A DNA stretch of 64,000 nt from an uncultured Clostridia bacterium (GCA_937981575.1 CALJNR010000072.1:1-64000), one strand, 5' to 3'; numbered from the stretch's first letter, positions 28,301 to 37,193 are shown. Translations and numbers: made by a program. The notes: generated by a model not told the origin, from the letters alone.

Positions 28301-29106
28301 GATACTTGGATGCTGTTATTCATGATATCAACATTTAATATTTTAACGGTTGTAAGTGCTATAGGATTGGGGCGTACCGGGGACCTTGTAGCAAATACCC
28401 CTGTTCTTGGAGCATTTTCATAAGGCGGGTCTGCCTGAACCACCTTTCTATACATTCCTTTGTCAAATTTATCAAACCACCACATCATTCTAAGGTGTGA
28501 AAATCCTTCTAGGGCCTCCAGAAAACTTTTTGCCTCTTCATTAAATCTTAAATAAACTTCTTCCTCTATTTTTTCGACATTTCCTAGGGGATAAGCCCAA
28601 AAGATCTCCTCAGTCTCTACTCTATCTATTAGCGATCTGACATCTTTATTCTCTGCTTCCTGCTCACATTCTCTTATCCACTTGGGTAAGTTCTTTAGAG
28701 CCTCTGGCATACAAACCGTCTTTACCCTGTCTTCGCATGGAAAATATGGTTTAATATCAAAGAGAAGTGTATCAATTTCTTGCGCTATGCCCTCTAGTTT
28801 CAAAACGCCTGCTTCTTCATCAACGTCAATGAGCTTAACGACTTTAAAATCGATTGGTGCCTTACTTAAATTCAAAATTTTATGCTCTCTATCAATCAAC
28901 TCCCATGTACCTTTCCTATCCTTTTCTGCTGATATGCCTGTTCTAAGGAAAAAGACTAGCGCATGGCTAAAGAGCTTTAGATGTTTTAAAGCTAGCCTAT
29001 AGTCTTCTTTAACATATGCAACCCCCTTATCTTTTTGCATATTTAGTTTCCCAATAGGAAGAAGTTTAAATCCGTTACCTTCTAAATTTGTCTGCTCTTT
29101 CATCAT
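25306..29106 (-). CDS. Fusion of two TrmO/TsaA-like domains with a UvrA-like ATPase
   Basis: A 1266-residue multidomain protein. Residues about 14-143 and 171-307 are two copies of the TsaA/TrmO beta-barrel domain known from tRNA m6t6A37 methyltransferases. The second has the conserved APRTGVFATRSPVRPNPIAL stretch. The first lacks that motif and looks degenerate. From about 360 to the end it is a complete UvrA-like protein: Walker A GVSGSGKSS twice, two LSGGEAQR signatures, two ILDEP Walker B motifs and several CxxC zinc pairs. Ordinary UvrA is about 940 residues, so the C-terminal part alone is full length. UvrA scans DNA damage; the added domains suggest a specialised paralogue, perhaps for drug self-resistance or a modified nucleic acid. 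It stands alone with its own terminator. The fusion is open throughout, with no frameshift. Confidence 0.9.
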   Translation of the reverse strand: MMKEQTNLEGNGFKLLPIGKLNMQKDKGVAYVKEDYRLALKHLKLFSHALVFFLRTGISAEKDRKGTWELIDREHKILNLSKAPIDFKVVKLIDVDEEAGVLKLEGIAQEIDTLLFDIKPYFPCEDRVKTVCMPEALKNLPKWIRECEQEAENKDVRSLIDRVETEEIFWAYPLGNVEKIEEEVYLRFNEEAKSFLEALEGFSHLRMMWWFDKFDKGMYRKVVQADPPYENAPRTGVFATRSPVRPNPIALTTVKILNVDIMNNSIQVSELDALDKTSFIALRPYIPSLDRVKAFRVPSWVNHWPEWVSEKETESKKEEQESASSKLGNLQDFLKAKPVGEKDIENLLKENRIDRLDSLNEIVIQGARQNNLRNVNLSIPKNKITVITGVSGSGKSSLAFDTLYAESQRRFVESLSHSSGMTGSQLEKPDVDQICGLPPAIAVSQKSISQNPRSTVGTLTDLYDYLKLLFSKIGTRHCPQCKHSVSVLSAGEMEDLICTLLPGTLFSVAPLEKESLLSNYRVPEEESNERSIFVKMVRQYVREGLNKGNGAIVLTVNEKSEFLLQSRQMCYRCNTILFKLTPSLFSFNNPESMCPVCKGLGVKLEVDVDLIIDQPHLSVLDGASKWWGNLRKHREKPNANWMKGEFLALAADMGIDLEMPWNRLPEDFKKQAIYGSKGKEVRFVYENPNGRRGEIVRPVEGAYHIIKRLFRENSGSTASKISDAFMRQKECPKCHGERLSEEGRLVTIGGTRFPEAAKMTIEELQHWSIKLPKGLTEEAFQVALPVIRELNKRLQHLIDVGLAYLSLDRAAPTLSGGEAQRLRLAAQLGGGLTQLLYILDEPSMGLHPRDHQHLLKAIKRIRDEGNTVVIVEHDRDIMLAADHIIDVGPGAGTEGGKVVAEGTPNDIMHHPGSVTGHYLSGAKQITQAEEKRVREEKAAIRIIGASHHNLKNISVNFPIGALTCVTGVSGSGKSSLVSQTLYPALARFLNQEEEPGGAYAKIEGLTHIDKVIRITQLPIGRTPRSNPATYTGVFDLIRELFSKTPEAKMRGYKPNRFSFNSKEGQCETCGGEGRRCIPMHFMPDVWADCPSCHGKRFNPETLEVKYNELTVADVLDMSIEKACSFFKEQPKIVKILEMLKDVGLGYLRLGQSALTLSGGEAQRIKLAKELSKTDTGKTLYILDEPTTGLHFIDVQNLLNILRHITKLGNTVIVIEHNLDIARNADWIIDLGPEGGDKGGCVMAEGTLSEIIANPKSITGQMLRNIY

Positions 29107-29424
29107 CCATCACCCCATAGGCCTTATTAATAAGAAACTATGCCAAAACGCACGTTATCTCATACAAGAAAGTCTTATTAGCATCTGAAAACAAGCTCCT
29201 ATTTCATAGCTATAGAGAAACCATTCTAAAAATTAAGTTATTCATTGGCCGAAAGGTATTTCTCCAAATGATTTCACAGTAGATACACTTATGAATAAAT
29301 TAAACTTTAAGCTGTGAAATCTATATACTCAAAAAGTATACGCTTATAAAATAAAAAGCTTGATGTCTTTACTTGTAGCGGACTTTCTTATTGCAAAACA
29401 AAATAAAATTCCTAACTGGTGAGA
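29107..29424. other. Gene-free stretch
   Basis: About 318 bp of AT-rich DNA between the AraC-type gene and the fusion gene. I see only weak inverted repeats and no clear gene or promoter. Confidence 0.45.
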
Positions 29425-30405
29425 TTATAAAGGTTTTATAGGAATATAAATATCTACAAGTTCTTTATTCTCAGAAGAAATATCTTTTTTATTGTCTGTT
29501 GATACCTCAGGATAAAGTTCGAATCCCAATCCATCTTCCGGTTGATAACCGCTCTCTGGCAGCCACTTACTGTACATATTCGCCCAGGCTGCTCCATATT
29601 CATCATGAGCGAGCCTAAAGTGCCCTATTACATATGTGCCTCCTGGAATAATAAGATTCCCGATTTCACCTTCACCTTTTATAGATTCAGGAACACTCAT
29701 GCATACACTGATTCTCAGTTTGTCTTCTCCTGTAAGACTTGGGTTATCATGACATATTGTAAGTCTTTTAGGCTTTTCGCATCGAATCTTATTTATTTTT
29801 TCATCTACCCAAGTACTTAACCTCCCAAATAACCTATCAAACAACTCCGCATCTTCTTTATAGGGACCAGTATGGCGGATATATGCGACATGCTGCTCGG
29901 GGATATATCTTACTTCTGCTTCAAATGAAATATCCTTTAAATACTTCTTTATATCTCTTTCTTTGCTCACCATGAAATCATTGTAGCATGCATTATTTAA
30001 AGAAACTTTTCCCAGCTTGCTTTTTCCCCTCAACAAGTGCTCTGGATACAACGTATACTTACTTCTAAACTGACTGGCACTCATTCCCCAACAGGCCTTA
30101 AAGGCTTTGGCAAATGACGCTGAAGCCGCAAACCCACAGTCTAATGCAATTTGGGTAACCGGTTCTTTAGGCTGTGCTATAAGTAAATAAGCAGCTCGTT
30201 CCGTTCTGAGTCTTTGAATATACTCAAACAATGTCTCCCCGACTAAGCTGCTAAAAATTCTATGAAAATGATAGGGCGAAAAACGTGAAATCTGAGAAAT
30301 TTTTTCAACTGACAAAGCCTCATCTAAATGATTTTCTATGTAATCTTGAACTTTATTAATACGCGATATATATTCTTCTCTAAGGAGCTTTTTATTATCA
30401 TTCAT
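29425..30405 (-). CDS. AraC-family regulator with GyrI-like ligand domain
   Basis: A 326-residue regulator. Residues about 8-110 carry the two AraC helix-turn-helix motifs (VEKISQISRFSPYHFHRIFS and VTQIALDCGFAASASFAKAF). Residues about 160-326 form a GyrI-like/SOUL-type small-molecule binding domain (EVRYIPEQHVAYIRHTGPYK). This Rob/TipA-like combination often responds to hydrophobic drugs and controls exporters. The 16-bp gap to the upstream phosphatase gene suggests co-transcription. Confidence 0.92.
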   Translation of the reverse strand: MNDNKKLLREEYISRINKVQDYIENHLDEALSVEKISQISRFSPYHFHRIFSSLVGETLFEYIQRLRTERAAYLLIAQPKEPVTQIALDCGFAASASFAKAFKACWGMSASQFRSKYTLYPEHLLRGKSKLGKVSLNNACYNDFMVSKERDIKKYLKDISFEAEVRYIPEQHVAYIRHTGPYKEDAELFDRLFGRLSTWVDEKINKIRCEKPKRLTICHDNPSLTGEDKLRISVCMSVPESIKGEGEIGNLIIPGGTYVIGHFRLAHDEYGAAWANMYSKWLPESGYQPEDGLGFELYPEVSTDNKKDISSENKELVDIYIPIKPL

Positions 30406-30421
30406 CCTATGTCTCCCCGCT

Positions 30422-30967
30422 TTATTTGTTCTTTGTATCCTTTTTTATAAAAATATAGAGTACTCCATTTTTAGGAGACTTTATCTTAGGTCCCATAAAT
30501 CCTCTTTTAATAAGCTCTTTATTTAAAAAAAGCATTGCAAATCCATGACTCACAACAAGAAAGTCACCTTCAGCCTGAGAAATCATTTCATCTAAGGCAT
30601 TGGCTATGCGTTTCCTGAACGCTTCTTTCTTCTTATACGAAATAAACGTTTTTATCCTCAGCATAATAACCCATAATAGGAAAGGAAGTTCAATCTTTCC
30701 TTTGAAAGAAGATCCAAACGGAAATTCCCTAAGTGCTTCAAGCTTTATAAGCTCCCCTTGGTAAATCCTTTCTGCTGTCCGAACTGCCCGGGGTAAATCA
30801 CTGGTAAAGCAGCATCGCCAATTCACCTCTTCTCTTTTAGTTTCCCCACACTCGATCTCTGCTTCATCATAGGCTCTAAACCACTCCATAACCTCTTCAC
30901 AGGTTACAAACCTCTTCTCCGGCAGTTCCAAATTAACTTTATAGTGTCTTACTAAACCTATCTTCAT
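30422..30967 (-). CDS. Histidine phosphatase family protein (atypical RHY motif)
   Basis: A 181-residue member of the phosphoglycerate-mutase-like histidine phosphatases. The catalytic His is in IGLVRHYKVNL, where the usual RHG is RHY. The second conserved part is TSDLPRAVRTAERIY with Arg, and the C-terminal catalytic His is in FLVVSHGFAM. The substrate is unknown. It is followed 16 bp later by the AraC-type gene. The replaced Gly may alter activity but does not remove the catalytic residues. Confidence 0.8.
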   Translation of the reverse strand: MKIGLVRHYKVNLELPEKRFVTCEEVMEWFRAYDEAEIECGETKREEVNWRCCFTSDLPRAVRTAERIYQGELIKLEALREFPFGSSFKGKIELPFLLWVIMLRIKTFISYKKKEAFRKRIANALDEMISQAEGDFLVVSHGFAMLFLNKELIKRGFMGPKIKSPKNGVLYIFIKKDTKNK

Positions 30968-31002
30968 TTTCTATCTCCTCAAAATAGTCTTGTCTTTTAA
31001 AT

Positions 31003-31425
31003 CTATTGAGGCTTCTCAAATATGACCTGAAATTTACGTCCATTAAAAAGTACTGTGTCCCCTTCAAGCCCCAAAACTCTGTCTATAAGCTGGCTTTCAT
31101 TAATAACCTCTGCTGTCATACCTTCTTCTAGCTGAGCAGGTATCTGAATAAGCATATCCCCGTCATTATTAAGTGTAACTTCTGAAGTATATTCATAAAT
31201 AATCGGCAGTCCGCTTCCGTAAATTTTATAACTGCAATACGCCTTCTGATTTCTTTCGTAAAAATAAAGTCCTTCTCCGGCCCATACTTCAAAATTGCTC
31301 CACTCCTTGCCTTGAATTTCAGGCCATACTTCAGCTTTTATAACAGAAGCTCTGCCTTGGCAGTCACAGCTAACGCTCACTGTAATCAAAACTAAAAGTA
31401 TCATTTGCACTCCAGCTTTCAGCAC
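31003..31425 (-). CDS. Secreted or lipid-anchored hypothetical protein
   Basis: A 140-residue protein with a hydrophobic N-terminus (MILLVLITVSVSCDC) that is either a signal peptide or a lipoprotein signal with Cys at about position 20. The rest is beta-rich, with several aromatic residues (WAGEGLYFYERNQ) and no recognisable domain. The start is GTG at 31425 after GAGGAGG. It lies 35 bp upstream of the phosphatase gene and may belong to the same transcript. Confidence 0.6.
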   Translation of the reverse strand: MLKAGVQMILLVLITVSVSCDCQGRASVIKAEVWPEIQGKEWSNFEVWAGEGLYFYERNQKAYCSYKIYGSGLPIIYEYTSEVTLNNDGDMLIQIPAQLEEGMTAEVINESQLIDRVLGLEGDTVLFNGRKFQVIFEKPQ

Positions 31426-31797
31426 TTTATTTCCTCCTCATTCCATTAGTTCATTTTTATGTATTTAAATACAGGGTTATTTACTGTGGGCTCATACTCT
31501 ATTTTTTAATGATTCTCCAATGGTTTCAGCAGTTAACCCTAGCTTTTAAAAAAGCATTTTCCACTGTATAATTTATTCACTAATTATAGCATAAAACTTA
31601 TACTATGATTTAAAAACATATTAATTGTCTTATAAGAAATACCCTTACAGAAGGTCCTAGGAACTACCTTTAAGGGTATTTTAGTTCGATAGATTTAGTT
31701 TCGATTTATATACGAGAATATAATAACCGCCAAATAGGTGCTTTCCTAAACTATTTACTTAAGGTTATTAGCTCATAAATGCATCTCCCCTGCTCCT
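31426..31797. other. Gene-free stretch with a hairpin
   Basis: About 370 bp, AT-rich. The only clear element is the hairpin at 31637-31681. No small gene with a ribosome binding site is visible. Confidence 0.5.
31637..31681 (-). terminator. Terminator downstream of the 136-residue membrane protein gene
   Basis: AAATACCCTTA and TAAGGGTATTT, extended by a partly paired inner stem (AAGGT/ACCTT), form a long hairpin with T-rich flanks in both directions. Confidence 0.65.
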
Positions 31798-32208
31798 TTA
31801 TGAATATACAAATATTCCCATTAACATTAATAGACAAGAGAAAATTACAACTACAGTATTTAACTGAAACATTTTCTTTTTATCAGTTAAAACACGTTTT
31901 AAAAAACCGTGGAAAGTTTTGTAATTAAACAAGAGGGTGGTAACTTTAATTGTCGTTAACGATACGAGTACAGCAATCACCCAGCCGAGCTTTATATCCT
32001 GTACTAAAACCTGGTACCAAGTATAAACAACTAGCAAATATCCTGTGATCCCTACAGGATAAATCCATTTAGGTTTTGTCTCAGTATATGCACTATCTAG
32101 TTCCCATTCTGCCCATTTTTTGCCCATTATCACCATCATTATTCTAGACCCAATGCCTAAGCCCGCCCATAAAAAACAAATCATCTGAAAATAGTTGAAT
32201 TGAAACAT
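31798..32208 (-). CDS. Four-helix membrane protein of unknown function
   Basis: A 136-residue protein with hydrophobic segments at about 5-27, 50-68, 75-95 and 115-134, and basic loops between. No family signature is recognised. It has its own transcription unit: GGAGGGGGGATAC precedes the ATG and a hairpin follows. The basic loops suggest N-in, C-in topology. Confidence 0.65.
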   Translation of the reverse strand: MFQFNYFQMICFLWAGLGIGSRIMMVIMGKKWAEWELDSAYTETKPKWIYPVGITGYLLVVYTWYQVLVQDIKLGWVIAVLVSLTTIKVTTLLFNYKTFHGFLKRVLTDKKKMFQLNTVVVIFSCLLMLMGIFVYS

Positions 32209-32383
32209 AGTATCCCCCCTCCTTAATTATTATTCGACTTGTTTACTTGTTATACTTAAAGGTTAGATAACGCAGCATCCCTCATGCCCCCTCTTCTTTA
32301 CCTAGCTGCAACGTTCTAAAGTAAAACTTATAGCATAATCTATCTTTCCTTATAATTGTAGTACATCTGAAGCTCCAATGTAA

Positions 32384-32419
32384 AAAGCTCCCTATTTCAG
32401 TTAGATACATAGAGAGCTT
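32384..32419 (-). terminator. Terminator of the DUF488 gene
   Basis: AAGCTCTCTAT and ATAGGGAGCTT (one mismatch) followed by TTT on the minus strand; one arm overlaps the TAA stop. Confidence 0.7.
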
Positions 32420-33038
32420 ATACATTACTTATTTTTTCAACTCTATTGCCAATTTCCTTGTTACTTTGTCTATAACACTCTTTAAGTCTTTCATCATTTG
32501 TCTGCAGCCTTCCACTTGATGTATCTAATGTCAGCTGCCCTTTATGCGGATAGTATTTCTCCAAAAGTTTTGCTTCCATTTCTTCCTGCGTTCCAAATAA
32601 TTGGTTATCTAATATGTGTTTTACATTAAACCCAGCTTTTATCAAAGCTCTTCCAAGCAGTATACATCTGTGGCAGTTGATAGGGTCTTGTTTTGCTCCC
32701 ATCAGAGCAATGCGATACCCTTTTTGACATCCAGCCTTTAGACGTTCTATACCGCTTAAAAAGTCTTTGTCATCTACTACCTTTTCAAAGTCTGCGTAGC
32801 CTTCACTGATGTAAAGGCTTTTATCTTCCCTCTGAGCGGCAAATTCCTTACCCATATAAATATAGAGATAGCCATAATCCGTTAATGTCTTCTTAATTGT
32901 TTCTTTGTTAAACTGAACATTATATTTGGAATAAGGTGTTCCTCTAATATCAACAATACAATTTATCTGGTATTGCTTCAGCCTTTCCATAAAATCTTCT
33001 GCCGAATAATTTGAATGTCCTATGGTGTAGATATCCAT
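32418..33038 (-). CDS. DUF488 family protein
   Basis: A 206-residue member of DUF488. The N-terminal IYTIGHSNYSAEDFMERL and the Cys/His part ALMGAKQDPINCHRCILLGR are diagnostic. The biochemical function of the family is not established. It is downstream of the EcsC-like and UvrC-like genes in the same direction, with an 84-bp gap, so a loose functional link to DNA maintenance is possible but unproven. The terminator is directly at its stop. Confidence 0.85.
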   Translation of the reverse strand: MDIYTIGHSNYSAEDFMERLKQYQINCIVDIRGTPYSKYNVQFNKETIKKTLTDYGYLYIYMGKEFAAQREDKSLYISEGYADFEKVVDDKDFLSGIERLKAGCQKGYRIALMGAKQDPINCHRCILLGRALIKAGFNVKHILDNQLFGTQEEMEAKLLEKYYPHKGQLTLDTSSGRLQTNDERLKECYRQSNKEIGNRVEKISNV

Positions 33039-33122
33039 GTCTTACCTAGATCTCCTAGAAATTAATTTTTCATTCCCTTAGTTAGGATAAACTGAGACTC
33101 AACGTTTTATCCGTTAATTCAC

Positions 33123-33842
33123 CTAACTTTGAAAGATTCTCATATGGTAGGCGTATTTGGCTGCTATGCTTAATTTCCCAATAAGCTTTATATTTGCATA
33201 AGCTCCAAACAATGCTCCTATTCCCGGGATAAGCTGAAGCAGCTTTGCAAGATCCAGATAATCTCTATATTCCTGCTGAAAAGTTCTCCAATCAAAAGCA
33301 TCTAATTCATAAGGGAGTGTTTTTACATACTCCTCCCAATTTTCCATTTTTATAAAAACTTCTCTTGCTTTCTCTTTGCTGGAAAAAGCAAGCTGGAAAA
33401 TAAATAAAACATAAAGCCGCTCTTTGTAATTGTTCGTATCAAATCCATAAATGGCAGCTGTTTCATAAAGAAATTTCATTTTAATGCTTAGAAGCAAAGG
33501 AAAATCAATGAGTCCAAGTAAAATCCCCCCTGCCCCTGTTCCTGCTCCTTCAAGCATCGCTAAATTGCTGTAAAACTTTGTCTTTTCTTTAAGATAATCA
33601 TCTTGTTCAATTAAAGCTAATTTCTTGTAAGGGGAACTGCTTATATACTCCGCACCAAACAAGACTGCCTGTACGAGGTGCTTTATCATTTCTGTCATGA
33701 TCTGATGATACTTTTCCGGCAATATACCATTTATGTGATTTTGTATTCCTTTTGTGCCTTTATCAATTATTGAGGCTTTATCTTTTATCTTCTTCTGCCA
33801 TTTTAAAAGATCTTTCTTAGCTCTTTCATTATAGGTTTCCAC
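33123..33842 (-). CDS. EcsC family protein
   Basis: A 239-residue protein of the EcsC family (named after the third gene of the Bacillus ecs locus; function not known). The central Gly-rich hydrophobic stretch LEGAGTGAGGILLGLIDFPL and the later LIPGIGALFGAYANIKL are typical and may associate with membranes. The start is GTG at 33842, so the gene overlaps the UvrC-like gene by 14 bp and is probably translated by coupling. Confidence 0.8.
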   Translation of the reverse strand: METYNERAKKDLLKWQKKIKDKASIIDKGTKGIQNHINGILPEKYHQIMTEMIKHLVQAVLFGAEYISSSPYKKLALIEQDDYLKEKTKFYSNLAMLEGAGTGAGGILLGLIDFPLLLSIKMKFLYETAAIYGFDTNNYKERLYVLFIFQLAFSSKEKAREVFIKMENWEEYVKTLPYELDAFDWRTFQQEYRDYLDLAKLLQLIPGIGALFGAYANIKLIGKLSIAAKYAYHMRIFQS

Positions 33843-34938
33843 TTATCCATTCACTCCCTAGGGCCTTTTCTATCAGCTTCTCTAGTTTTCTTTCTGCTGT
33901 CTTGCCACTGATCTTTCCTTTAATATTTTCGTAGAAACTCTCATCTTTCGTTTTAAGAAAGTAGTAAGTAATTATAGCATGGTCTATTTCCGACTTTTCG
34001 AGGGCACTTTTTATTTTCTTTTCCTTACTTAAGCAGCCACTGTGCTCTAGTATAAAACTTAATACTTGCTTATTATTCTGAAGCACAGGATCTTTTGATT
34101 CAAAACACTTTGTAAAAATAATTTCTGTCCCTTCTAAAATATAGAGTTTAAGCCCCCCTCTTGGCATTTTAACAAATGCAATTCCTTTTGTGCCGTCCAT
34201 ACTAAACTGGATAGCCTCTTTTCTATACCTAAGCATTTTCAAAACAGCTGCATAATTTCTATACTCAGCTGCCTTTTCAAATTCTAAATTTTGAGCAGCT
34301 TCTGACATCTGCTCATTATAATAATCCAAAACAGCGCTGCCTTTCCCTTCAAGAAATAAGCTTGCAGCCTTAAGGTTATTTTCATACTCTGCAAGATTTT
34401 TGCCTTCTGCACTGCACGGTCCAGTGCAGCGCTTCATACGGTAAGCAAGGCAGTCTTCTCCCCTTATCTGATCTTTGCAAGTGGGAAGCTTATAGTAATG
34501 ATTAATTGCTTCTGCTCCAAGTATCAGCTTATATGGCATATCATAGGGCCCAAAATAGGTGCCCTCTTCTCCTTTTTCATAAGCTACCTCTATCCTTGGC
34601 AATACCGCATTTTTCCGAACTACTAAATAGCGATATCTCTTATCATTTTTAAGCAAGCTGTTATAAACCGGCTTTAATTTTTTGATCAGTGAACATTCTA
34701 AAAGAAGGGCATCCAGTTCTGTATCCGTTACCTCATAATCAAAACTTACAATGGCACTTACCATTCGTTTAACTTTGCTGCGTTCATCACTTTGATTTCT
34801 GAAATACGAACTAACCCTTTTTTTCAGCGCTTTAGACTTTCCAACATAAATAATATTTCCCAAACTATCTTTCATCATGTAAATTCCAGGTAGATCTGGC
34901 AGTTCTTTTGCACGTTGTCTTAGTTCCTCTATTGTCAT
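33829..34938 (-). CDS. Short UvrC-like/Cho-like GIY-YIG endonuclease
   Basis: A 369-residue protein equal to the N-terminal half of UvrC. It has the GIY-YIG nuclease domain (about 15-95: LPGIYMMKDSLGNIIYVGKS), the Cys-rich insert CKDQIRGEDCLAYRMKRCTG, and a UVR motif (about 200-235). The second endonuclease domain and the HhH tail of full UvrC (about 600 residues) are absent. Cho of Escherichia coli has the same reduction and makes the 3' incision in nucleotide excision repair. A UvrA-like fusion gene is about 5 kb away on the same strand, so an alternative excision set is possible. Confidence 0.85.
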   Translation of the reverse strand: MTIEELRQRAKELPDLPGIYMMKDSLGNIIYVGKSKALKKRVSSYFRNQSDERSKVKRMVSAIVSFDYEVTDTELDALLLECSLIKKLKPVYNSLLKNDKRYRYLVVRKNAVLPRIEVAYEKGEEGTYFGPYDMPYKLILGAEAINHYYKLPTCKDQIRGEDCLAYRMKRCTGPCSAEGKNLAEYENNLKAASLFLEGKGSAVLDYYNEQMSEAAQNLEFEKAAEYRNYAAVLKMLRYRKEAIQFSMDGTKGIAFVKMPRGGLKLYILEGTEIIFTKCFESKDPVLQNNKQVLSFILEHSGCLSKEKKIKSALEKSEIDHAIITYYFLKTKDESFYENIKGKISGKTAERKLEKLIEKALGSEWISGNL

Positions 34939-35197
34939 ATTTACTCCTCATTCTTCCCTTGCAGCATCATTCTATAGATTTCAGACCTTTAAATTTAAGT
35001 TGCTTAGGGGTGGTACATAGTGTGAAACCGCTCTTAGAAACAACTTGTAATAGATCAATAACTTAAATTAATATGTTGTTTCTCTCTATTTTTATTATAT
35101 CGGAGTTTCTAGCCTAAAGAAACACTTGGAAAACTTTACTTCCCTAGGCAGAAAACAAAATGAGCCTCTCCACCTTAACACAAAATCCTCTCGCATT

Positions 35198-36154
35198 TTA
35201 ATCACCAATCCAAAAGTGGAGCATTCCCTTCTCCCCATTTTGAAGTTCTACAAAATACATATATAAGGTCCTGTCATTTTGAAAATAATAGATATCAAGA
35301 AGCTTAATATCCCCTGGTGGAAGTTCAATAGACTTTTCAAAATCCCACGTTGGCAAAAATGTTTCCGGCATTTCTTCCATAGGCGTAAAAAATACCTGCC
35401 CCCCATTAAACCTATAGATCTTTCCTAAATATTTCTCAGTATCATAAGATTTCTGAATAAACTCATGACCTTCAATCTCATACCAAGCAGAGCAAAAACC
35501 CGGCTCAAAATGCGACCTATTGAAATTTGATATGAATTTTCCTTTACCACTTATAAGTGCCCCGCTGTCAATCTCTCCAAGTTTATAAAGCTGCTCACCA
35601 TCATATCTAAAAATTTTATAATGTGGATCAGCACTAGGCCCTTCATCAAAAACCGCCAGTTCAATGAAGCTGTCCCTTTGATCAAGATCAATGACTCTGA
35701 TCTCTCCATCAATAACATTATCTGTATAAAACTCTATTTTTGCATCATTAACCTGAAGGTATGGCGTTATTTCTTCTGCTGCACCAAAACTTCCCTGAAG
35801 TAGTGAGCTTATCACATCATCCTTGCCATCTTGATTTAAATCATAGGATCCAGTTACCACAAACGATAGGGGCTCCTCCTTATTTCCACTGCGCTTTACA
35901 TTAAAACTATAGTCTATAAAACTCTCTCTTATAGGCTTAAAATGGCTGATATCCATTTCATCTATCATTTCATCTTGCTGAGTTTGTGAAGAAACCTCAA
36001 GCTCTCCCTCTGCCTCTTTTGCCCGAGACAATGTCTCTGTTAAAATATTTTCCGAAACTATTTCATCATTTTGGGCAGCCTGCATCCCACACCCCGACAT
36101 ACTTATGCCAGTGAACATACATGCTGCAAAACAAATAACCTTTATAAACTTCAT
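35198..36154 (-). CDS. Lipoprotein with FG-GAP/VCBS-like calcium motif
   Basis: A 318-residue lipoprotein. The signal peptide ends in GISMSGC, giving a lipid-modified Cys. After a Glu/Gln-rich linker, a beta-rich domain contains GSYDLNQDGKDDVISS, the Dx[ND]xDG calcium-binding loop of FG-GAP/VCBS repeats. A second weaker unit, VIDLDQRDSFIELAV, follows. Two ATGs are possible; the second (36154) is 6 nt from AGGAGG and chosen. It is probably bound to the outer membrane face. The ligand is unknown. Confidence 0.78.
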   Translation of the reverse strand: MKFIKVICFAACMFTGISMSGCGMQAAQNDEIVSENILTETLSRAKEAEGELEVSSQTQQDEMIDEMDISHFKPIRESFIDYSFNVKRSGNKEEPLSFVVTGSYDLNQDGKDDVISSLLQGSFGAAEEITPYLQVNDAKIEFYTDNVIDGEIRVIDLDQRDSFIELAVFDEGPSADPHYKIFRYDGEQLYKLGEIDSGALISGKGKFISNFNRSHFEPGFCSAWYEIEGHEFIQKSYDTEKYLGKIYRFNGGQVFFTPMEEMPETFLPTWDFEKSIELPPGDIKLLDIYYFQNDRTLYMYFVELQNGEKGMLHFWIGD

Positions 36155-36250
36155 CGTCATCCTCCTATAACCTAATTATTCTTACAGCCATTGCATGAGC
36201 TTATAGATTTTAAATCTTTTAATTTAAGCTCTTCACGCTAATACCATCCG

Positions 36251-37168
36251 CTATTCGACTTGAGTGTCAAATAACGTCATCTGTTTTGCACCAGTCTGCT
36301 CAAGTTTTTCTCTCATTGGCTTCATATAACTTTTTGAAAGCTTCCACTTTTCCCTGAGTGGGTTAAGTATGGCATACAAGTCATTTTTATAGGCTTTATC
36401 TGCCCCTTCTGTCTTGTACAACCTAGCTAGCTTATCCCATAATCCTGGAAATTCATAACTTATAAAGTCAAAAAATAGCTTTCTTGTCTCTCCTTTTAAA
36501 TATAGTACTCCAGGCAGTACATAATGCACGTTGCTTTCATGGGCCATGGCAAATAAGGTATTCATATTTTCATAGCTGTCTGTAAGGTAAGGAATAATAG
36601 GCATAAAATGAAGACCCACCGAAGTATTTGTATGCTTTCTAAACTGCTTCAGCATATCAAACCTCGCCTTACTGCTGGCAGCATAAGGCTCTATCTGAGT
36701 ACGTACTTTTTCATCAGCAGCAGTAATTGTTGCAGCAACATTAACGTATGTAATTCTTGCTAACTCACTAATAAGATCAAAATCTCTAAGAATAAGATCT
36801 GATTTCGTTGAAATAATAGCCGGCGTTTTATATTTAATAAGCAGTTTTAGGATCTCGGGCATGAGCTTATAACGTGCTTCTGCCATTTGGTAGCTGTCAG
36901 TAACACCGCCAATATTAACAACTTCTCTCCTCCAGCCAGGTGCACTTAGCTGTTTTTCTAATTGCTCTATACTATTAGTTTTTACATAAATGTCACTGAA
37001 GAAATTCTCCCCTTCCATATATTTATGCGAATACACCGCATAGCAGTATCTGCAGCCGTGCCCGCATCCTCTATAAATATTGAGATCCCATCCATAAGGT
37101 ATTTTTCTTTTAAGTTCATTAATTGCCTTTTCACATTTTATCTCATAGTACTTTATATGCTCGCCCAT
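36251..37168 (-). CDS. SplB-like radical SAM protein
   Basis: A 305-residue radical SAM enzyme. The cluster motif is in IYRGCGHGCRYCYAVYSHKY (CxxxCxxC), followed by the SAM-binding strand NIGGVTDSYQ and later STKSDLILRD. The pattern matches the spore photoproduct lyase-related, Rv2578c-like family, whose function is mostly unknown; true SplB differs in its C-terminal Cys. The C-terminus ends in a QMTLFD motif common in this family. Single gene, with a good AGGAG site. Confidence 0.87.
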   Translation of the reverse strand: MGEHIKYYEIKCEKAINELKRKIPYGWDLNIYRGCGHGCRYCYAVYSHKYMEGENFFSDIYVKTNSIEQLEKQLSAPGWRREVVNIGGVTDSYQMAEARYKLMPEILKLLIKYKTPAIISTKSDLILRDFDLISELARITYVNVAATITAADEKVRTQIEPYAASSKARFDMLKQFRKHTNTSVGLHFMPIIPYLTDSYENMNTLFAMAHESNVHYVLPGVLYLKGETRKLFFDFISYEFPGLWDKLARLYKTEGADKAYKNDLYAILNPLREKWKLSKSYMKPMREKLEQTGAKQMTLFDTQVE

Positions 37169-37193
37169 TATTTCTCCTCTTAAAAGCTTTATA

